Shown here in pieces: positions 61,116-64,000 of a DNA stretch of 64,000 nucleotides. Origin of the DNA: Malurus cyaneus samueli (lineage: Eukaryota > Chordata > Aves > Passeriformes > Maluridae); assembly GCA_009741485.1 (NCBI GenBank), contig CM019217.1, forward strand, positions 48,377,541 through 48,441,540, given 5' to 3'. Below the pieces are notes generated by a model. The model ran no database searches. It was not told where the DNA came from and saw nothing but the letters and a program-made list of their open reading frames with translations. How positions within the stretch are numbered: position 1 is the stretch's first letter; every line of letters begins with the position of its first letter. Both the position numbers and the translations under genes were made by a program.

Positions 61116-64000
61116 GTAAGTCCCACCTCTGGAGGATCCCAGGAAATTTTGTGGTTACAGATGCACTGTTGAGAAGCAGGTTCAGTCCCTGCTCCCAATA
61201 TGTTACTTGATGAGAGATTTCTCATGACATGAGATTTCCCACATGTGATGTAGGATTAGCCATTGACGGTGTTTTTTTGGGGTAGTGCTGCTTCCATTAT
61301 TCTGTATGGTAATATGCAAAGTGCCCTTTTGGGCACAAATTAATGTATTGCTTGGAGATGTTTGACTAACCACACACAAATTATGTGGGCCTTAGCTTCT
61401 CCAGAACAGGCATCCAAACTTAGCGGACAACTTGGTGGTAAACTGTGTTTCTGTGTGATCTGTAGTGTGGCAACCTCTGTACTCTGTGCACATGGCTGCT
61501 GTCTTTTGTAGCTGGTTCTCTGGTAGAGGAGCCCAAAGGAGAAACACAACATGCTTTGTGGCATTTGAATGTTTTAGAAGTTCTTGATGTCTCTTAAAAC
61601 CTAGGTTGCAATGGCATAGTCATAAATTTAAAAAGAAGAGGTGCTTCTTGATATTTTTGCCTCCATAGTGTCTTATTTAAGTGGATACTGTGAAATAAGT
61701 ACAGTATGTGTGAACAGACCCTGAGGTATGTCAGGAGTGCTGCAATGAGGAGCACAGGAAATTTGCACCTTGTTTTGGAAGTCTGTATTCGACCAGTTTG
61801 GAGTAGAAAAGGCATGGGTTGAATACTAATTAAAAGTGGGGGGCAAAACCTAAACAGCCCACCGTCCCCCCCACCCCGCCCAAACGACCAATAGCTTGTT
61901 TCTCTGCAAGTATACCTTTGTATCATGCTTTTGTTAAGGGGAGAAAAAGACAAGCTCCTCCCCAGCACAGATTTAGTGTCCTGCTCATCTACTTCTGGTT
62001 TCTGTGGTCTGGAGCATTATGTTGGTCTGGCAGCGTCTGCCCTGCAGTGAAGTGGATTGTAGCTTCCTCTGGAGAGAAATGTCTGTCAGGGTAATAAAGC
62101 AAAATTATTTCCATTTCTCCAGAGATGCTGCAAAGTATCTTTCCTTCAGAGCAGTGAGTCACAAGATAGGTCTTGCCCTCTTGGAAAGTTACCCATTTAT
62201 ATTCCCACTAAATTAATGTCTGAAGCCTTAGCTGAATATAACTGACTGATGAACTTCATACTTCACTGAGTCTGGACTGATTGACAAAATGTGTTTGGGG
62301 CACCTGTTCTGAGATATCTGAAAATCTTTGATCATTCCATCCCATTTTTATTCAAATTTCTAGACATTATGAATACACAGGGACTTTGTATCTAAGGACA
62401 TGTAATGTGGCTTGCATTTTACATTTCTTAAAGTAAGTAAAATTTTTAATAAGGATTTAACAGACATATATTTAATTAATTTAGACAGAGACTACTTACT
62501 ATCTGATCCTTTAGATGCTTGTGTATCTCGTTTAATACCAGACATGTACATTTATTTCAAGAAGAGCTGTATGAAATTTGCATGAGGTCATCATATTGTG
62601 TTTCTATTGTCATGGATTCTCTTTGCATGTCTCATCAAATTATTTTGTTCACTTTGTAATCTTCCCTTATTCCAAGAAACTCTGGTGGATAATACTCTAC
62701 CACCTGACTTAAAAATTTTTGTTCCTTCCTCAGTAAGAGAAACACAGACGAAATGACAACTTTCCATGGCATTACCTATTCGAGCTTTTCCTGTGGGTAC
62801 CGATAGCTGTTTGCTTTTGAGTTTGGGAGGACTAAAGCACCATGAGGCTGGGTGTCAAAAGCCAAGTCAAACACAATCAAAAAAGGCTGGCTTATATCTC
62901 TGCCCTGTGAAATTGCAAGTTGCTTTCTGATTTTTTGGAAACATTTCCTTAAAAATTATCCTTTGGGCATTACCAAGGATGAAGTCAGAAAGGTAATTTT
63001 AGTAATTTTAGTTTATATAAGGCTGCACAAAGACAGAAAAAAAAGGAAATGCTGTGAAGAAGACAAACTTGGGGGCCTTTTTTCATTCTCTGCTCCTTGC
63101 CAAGGTGAGCAGAGAAAAGAAAAATAAATTTTAATGCTGAACCTAGTTTTTGAAATCAAGTGCAAGAATATTTCTTCCAGTTTCAAACCCAGTAAACATG
63201 AACTCATCTGAAGCTTTAGTCAGAACAAGTGTCATACTCTGTAAAATAGTATAAAACTCAATCTTGGGGCCAACTCAATCTTGGCCTTGAAGTTGTCATT
63301 TCAGTTGTTACTTTAAAAAAAAAAAAAAAACCAAAAACAAAACAACAAAGTAATAAACCCCTAAAGTAAAAGATCATTAGATAAGGAAGATAAAAAACCC
63401 AAAACTGCCCCAGTAGATGTGTTTGAATCCTCCCAAACAATTCTGAGGTTTGAGCTGTGGATAATGATGCAAATGACTCCACTCTTCACAAAATGCTCTG
63501 TTTAACATAATTAGACCCATAAAGTTAAGACACATTGCTGGCAGTCACATGACGTTAGCTAGACAACATCTGAAAAATCTTATCCAAGGTGGTGTGGTTC
63601 CTGGGGCATTCCTGCAGAGAGTTCCCAAGTTCCCAGGAGGGCTTCTGCTCACTATAAGGGAGCAGCAGCACTGGAGGCCAAAACAGTGCCTGGCTCCTTT
63701 CTGTTTTTCTTGCCTTGGCAACTGCTTTTTGCAGTTAATTGAGAATAAATGAAATTTCAACTGCCTATTTCTTCTTCCACCCCTTCTGCTATGTTAAGGG
63801 GTAGAGTAACAGAAAATGATTGATAGATTAGAGGAGGGACCCTTCAAAAGAGGCGAAAAGCATGAAAATTCTCTTCACTGTTCCCAGACAAGGCAATATT
63901 CATACATGAACATGTGTGACAGCAAGAATGCTGTCCCCCTCACCATCTTTTTTTTCTCTCCACCCCCCTTTCACATGTCGAGGGGAAAGACAAGGGCTAG
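61116..64000. other. Gene-free AT-rich unique DNA to the window end
   Basis: No recognisable gene. The longest frame is 124 codons (61594-61968, -), partly over a C-rich patch (61858-61885), without a domain. A mononucleotide A run lies at 63315-63330. Confidence 0.55.
63315..63330. repeat. Poly(A) tract, 16 bases
   Basis: Sixteen uninterrupted A followed by A-rich DNA with C interruptions (CCAAAAACAAAACAACAAAG). No polyadenylation signal or retrocopy body is evident directly in front of it, so it is treated as a simple repeat. Confidence 0.85.

Overview
The window looks like a gene-poor, AT-rich stretch of a bird chromosome, intergenic or deep inside a large intron. The evidence is four truncated CR1 LINE copies with the avian-type ATTCTATGA/ATTCTGTGA 3' tails, a long avian-type endogenous-retrovirus LTR, very few other repeats, and two isolated CpG-rich patches in otherwise AT-rich DNA. 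The CR1 tails and LTR style fit a neoavian, perhaps passerine, genome; the species cannot be named from the sequence. A 10-base N run at 46711-46720 shows this is a draft assembly.

No protein-coding gene, tRNA, rRNA, CRISPR array or bacterial-type operon could be recognised. The many open frames of 60-300 codons are mostly short chance frames, frames inside CpG-rich or tandem-repeat DNA, or frames inside transposons. A few weak coding-like signals are listed at low confidence: a run of open frames on the minus strand at 11184-12229, exon-like blocks with good splice donors at 13365-13476 (-) and 60964-61115 (+), an open frame at 18610-18879 (-), and a minus-strand transcript-end signature (ATTAAA followed by an A-rich tract) at 47146-47180.

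Layout: 1-24 kb is unique AT-rich DNA with small simple repeats. At 24624-25951 lies a solo LTR with an exact 5-bp target-site duplication (CAGGG). 26-32.5 kb is unique DNA. 32.5-33.4 kb holds an inverted repeat, a CpG-rich patch with a strong CTCF-like motif, and a CR1 3' end on the + strand. 33.4-43 kb is unique DNA. 42.95-44.5 kb has a 0.6-kb minus-strand CR1 (decayed C-terminal end of its polymerase frame plus 3' end) and a 0.15-kb plus-strand CR1. 44.5-58.5 kb is unique DNA with the assembly gap, the candidate transcript end and an internally deleted CR1 at 55.2 kb. 58.5-59.3 kb is a CpG island carrying a 13-bp and a 12-bp tandem repeat and two GC boxes. 59.3-64 kb is unique DNA with the plus-strand exon candidate.

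The items most worth a second look are the solo LTR, the CpG island with its 12-bp minisatellite, the CTCF-like site beside a CR1, and the minus-strand poly(A)-like end at 47.15 kb. I did not find a recognisable new gene system.
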